From assembly GCA_028023455.1 (NCBI GenBank), contig JAQFVV010006857.1:227439-291438 (forward strand): 64,000 nt of DNA. The letters run 5' to 3'. A program made the position numbers and the translations under genes. The stretch's first letter is position 1; each line of letters opens with the position of its first letter. Of the stretch, positions 60,729-64,000 are shown one piece after another. This DNA comes from Epiperipatus broadwayi (taxonomy: Eukaryota > Onychophora > Udeonychophora > Euonychophora > Peripatidae). Below the pieces are notes generated by a model. The model ran no database searches. It saw only the letters and a list, made by a program, of their open reading frames with translations, and was not told where the DNA came from.

Positions 60729-61753
60729 ACTGTATATAATAAATAAACAATCCTATCATAATGCAATATTTCATATATTCCAAGCTTTATAATTGATCAT
60801 AGTTATAAAGATGTCACATTATAATGGAAAATATGTATTTGGCTAACTTATGCCTAACTTGGCTGACAATTTATGGAGTGTAATAAGATGAGTGGTGCCT
60901 AATAAGACAAATTCTACATATTGGAAAATGGAATTTATCTAGAAAAAATATCAATAATACTGATAATGATACCTCACATTTGGAAATGAATGTATATACA
61001 AGAAATGCAAATAGAAATCTGACTTGGGTTAAATAATTACATCATCTTCAAGCTTAGCTTTGGACTATTAAATTTATGAAAACTACACATCTAACTGATA
61101 CAGAGTAATCAGTAACTCTAACCATAGTAAAGATAATACTTAATATTTTTATAATTATTACCATCAGTCTTGTGACTGTAAAGAATTGACTGTAAGGGAA
61201 CTAACTAAGCTTACATACATATATTAATATTAGAAATTCCAGGTTAAATGCAGTGTAGAAAATATAAAATTGCAGTTTATCATTGATAAATTCAAGATTT
61301 TGGATATAAAAAATATATAGTATTAAGACATATTTAACAACAAAATATTTATTTATTAATAATATATACATGAATTATTCATAACTTACTTTGTGAGCAG
61401 GCAAAAATATGCTAATATTAAACTAAGAGTGATGATAAATATCACAATATATTTGCAAGGTTATAATCCAATTGCTAGCTTTAATGAGATTTGTTGATCA
61501 ATATCTTACATTTGAAATTGCTAAGATTAAATAAGCCTATGATGGAATGATATTCTTATTTATATTGTATTTTAATAATTAAACAAATAGCACAAATATT
61601 TGTCATTTGTATGAGAAATATTTTAAAAGTTATAACTATAAAGAGTATTAAATAAATAAGAGGAAAGAAAGGTTTGTACATTACCAGGTTTTAAATAAAT
61701 AATAATTTTTATGTACATTTGATAAAACAATACTTGCATTAAATTTATGCATG

Positions 61754-61965
61754 TTAAACCATTAAACATCACACAATCACTATTTCTTATGCTAGCACAT
61801 AACTATTATTAAAACAGGCAAAACTTTCCATACAGTACTATACTGGTCTGAGGATATTGGATGAGTAGGCACTAGATGGGGATTTTATGCACAAGCCTTC
61901 TGGCATCCATTGATTACTCTGGTTGGCACTACTGTATGGAGAGTTTTTCCTGTTTAAATTTATGT
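61754..61965. repeat. Hammerhead-family A repeat, terminal block joined to half ribozyme
   Basis: The terminal block (TTAAACCATTAAACATCACA to GGCAAAACTTTCCATACAGT) at 61754-61839 is joined at about 61843 directly to ACTGGTCTGAGGATATTGG, the cleavage-site side of the ribozyme. The normal sense 3' body and the closing CTACTGTATGGAGAG follow. The CTGATGA half is absent. The stretches 60729-61753 and 61966-62880 hold no recognisable gene. Confidence 0.78.
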
Positions 61966-62884
61966 GTGATTTGCTTGTGAAATTTCAGAATTTAAAACAA
62001 TAGCTAAAAATCATATTTTGCATTTAAATTTCTAGTTGAAATGGAGAGGATAATTTTTATAGATTTCTCTGTTGCTTTTAATTACTTCTAAAGTGGGCAA
62101 TCATTATATGCAATATTTTCTACGCAGATTTTTATTTAACTAGGTGAATTATTATGTAGCCTTTGGATCAACATTTGAGGTGACGATTTTTTGATGATTG
62201 ATAAACAGTATACCACAAATAAAAATTCTTCTAGCCAAATATTGAAAAACTATAGATAATCCTGATAGTGGCAAATATTAATCTGCATGAGCTTAAAATT
62301 TAGTCTATAATTTCTCCAATCTGCTAAATATCCAATTTCAAATTTCCAACTTCACTTAACTGACTTAAAATTAATTTTCCAACTATTTATAAAATTAGGC
62401 ATATATTCTGAAATAAAATAAAAAAAATTAAAAAGAAATTGTTTTTTGTTAAAAAATTTCATAAAGAATTTCATAAACAAATAATTTAAGAATTTCTTAT
62501 TTAGTAAAGATAATCTATAAAAAGTATTGGGATAAAAATAGACTATCTATAAAGAAGCAATTTACAATGATGTAAATATGAAAATAAATTAAGCTGATAG
62601 TTATTCATTTAAATTTATGATTAGAATCTGTTTATATTATTTAAAAGAAACTATAAATAAATTAGAATTTGCATAAAATTTAAAAAAAATCTAATGTAGT
62701 TCAGTTTCATGAACATTATTACTATATATAAAGTTCATAATTTTAAACAGTTAATTATTTTATTTAATCATTAACATTGATTGAATGTAATTATCATCAA
62801 TGAGATTATCTTATCATAATATATAATAATCAGAAAATAATAAATTCTTACAACAGCTATATAAATATCAAATTTTTTTATATA

Positions 62885-62930
62885 CATAAAAGCCTTTTTC
62901 AACACCTGATTGGTGCCCTTTTCAAATGTT
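62885..62930 (-). ncRNA. Degenerate hammerhead-like block at a PLE 3' side
   Basis: On the minus strand ATTTGAAAAGGGCACCAATC leads into AGGTGTTGAAAA: a perfect stem CACC/GGTG with an AATCA loop and a GAAA-like box. The CTGATGA box reads as ATTTGA. It lies about 330 bp downstream of the PLE frame at 63250-63969, where such motifs are expected. Probably inactive. Confidence 0.4.
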
Positions 62931-63249
62931 AATAATCTATTACGTTAACGAACTATTACAGATATAAAACCATCTAGTGTTCAATAATGAAATTAAAACA
63001 ACCAATACCAATATAAATCATTAAAATAAATCAAAACCTACATATAAATCCAGTAATTACAAAATAATTGACTATATCATAACAATATAATAAATAAAAT
63101 AAATTATATGCATTATTTCTTTTTTTTACAATTATATATATATATTTCAATTTATATAATTTTCCATTCATTTTTAATTAACCAAGTATTAACCAAATCT
63201 ATAGAAGTCTTGCAAATATTATACAATTATTTAAATTATTTTTAATATA

Positions 63250-63969
63250 CTATGTTTCATATATTTGTCTTCTTTTTGGATCTTTGATGTAATTTAAACA
63301 TTTAATACTTTTTATAGCATCTATTCTATGCCCATATTTTAAGTAATGAATATGTAATGCAGATTTATCATCTCTTCTATTAATTGCTTTATTATACTCT
63401 TTGGCCCTTACCTCTAATTGTTTGCCAGTATGCCCAAGGTAAATCATTTTACAAATTTCACATGTAATTTTATATACAATTCCTTTTTTGTACTGTATAT
63501 CATCTCTTAATCTATAATTACCTATTAATAGATAAAGATTTTTACTGTTTGACCAGCCAATATTTATATCCATCTCAATATAATTTTTGTTATATCTCAA
63601 TGTATTATATATTTTAGGACAATATGATTCATTATTACCATTATCAATACCATTATTTTCCTCAGAAATATTGTCACCCACTACAGATGTTTTAGAATTA
63701 AAAAATATATTTTTAATAGTTTTAGGATTATATCCATAATCTTTATATAATTTAATAAATTGATTCTTTTGTAATTGAGCTACACTTTTATCTATATTAT
63801 ATTTATCATTCCTATATTTAAAATTTTTAATAACTTCCAATTTTTGCACCCTTGCTTGTTGTGAATCTATATGAATATTTTTTCTTAATTTATGTTCTTT
63901 AATAAAATGTTTTAACTTAATTTTATTATCTTTATCTATATTAATTTCTATATCTAAATATTTAATTTT
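63250..63969 (-). pseudogene. Penelope-like element, RT end and GIY-YIG endonuclease
   Basis: The minus frame is open from about 63969 to 63250 (the first in-frame start is a GTG at 63849, so it is not a true start). Upstream part: YLDIEINIDKDNKIKLKHF and IHIDSQQARVQKLE, as at the end of the PLE reverse transcriptase. Then a linker of about 110 residues, then GIVYKITCEICKMIYLGHTG (GIY-YIG with PLE cysteines), RAKEYNKAIN, SALHIHYLKYGHRID and a late KDPKRRQIYE. A stop just upstream of 63969 and a nearby shifted frame suggest a frameshift. The element continues beyond the right edge. The longest PLE frame in the window. Confidence 0.85.
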
Positions 63970-64000
63970 ATCTTATATATATTAAATGTAGTTTTAATTT

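Noticed and set aside
1-64000. CRISPR arrays, operons, rRNA genes
   Set aside because: No regularly spaced repeats with unique spacers, no polycistronic gene runs and no rRNA signature. The genes have spliceosomal introns.

Overview
This is a very AT-rich metazoan nuclear window. It holds two split protein-coding genes and a dense litter of retroelements. No bacterial features, CRISPR arrays or rRNA genes were seen. The lineage cannot be fixed from the sequence. Penelope-like elements (PLEs), RTE-type LINEs, Ty3/Gypsy relics, tRNA-derived SINEs and long introns together suggest an invertebrate such as an arachnid, mollusc or flatworm, but this is inference.

The host genes lie head to head. 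YBEY (endoribonuclease, minus strand) has exon 1 at 35678-35887 and exon 2 at 25159-25284. Its catalytic third exon was not found and probably lies left of the window. GLB1 (lysosomal beta-galactosidase, plus strand) has a signal-peptide exon at 36790-36845 and the start of its GH35 domain at 59594-59749. The rest lies to the right. The 902 bp between the two start codons is a candidate bidirectional promoter. Almost everything else lies in the introns of these genes or downstream of YBEY exon 2.

Left part (1-25 kb): a PLE relic between long inverted repeats (1252-2939) carries a 105-bp tRNA-derived SINE with target-site duplications. Next is a nearly complete LTR-to-LTR Gypsy-type element with 5-bp duplications (3108-7953), whose 3' LTR is split by an RTE-like LINE. 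Then come further PLE and hammerhead-repeat copies, a long AT-rich diverged repeat field and a possible hAT-like element. Middle (25-35 kb, YBEY intron 1): a long hairpin next to exon 2, LINE/PLE relics, two SINE copies and several kilobases with nothing recognisable. Right part (37-59 kb, GLB1 intron 1): hammerhead repeats, LINE ORF1 and ORF2 remnants split by a Gypsy fragment, three LINE fragments including a nearly full-length RTE-like element (53820-56730), and an inverted PLE duplication (49936-50880). GLB1 intron 2 holds a 600-bp fold-back element and another PLE.

The most notable signal is two families of short interspersed repeats containing type I hammerhead ribozyme motifs. Family A has about ten copies, and its best motif is at 53472-53521. 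Family B has two copies, at 58756-58798 and 16501-16550. Covarying stem pairs support both families. The very short stem III, which is self-complementary in family A, resembles the small dimer-acting hammerheads known from PLEs. Several half-copies start or stop at or near the predicted cleavage site. PLE endonuclease relics in the same window are plausible sources of the copying machinery (inference).
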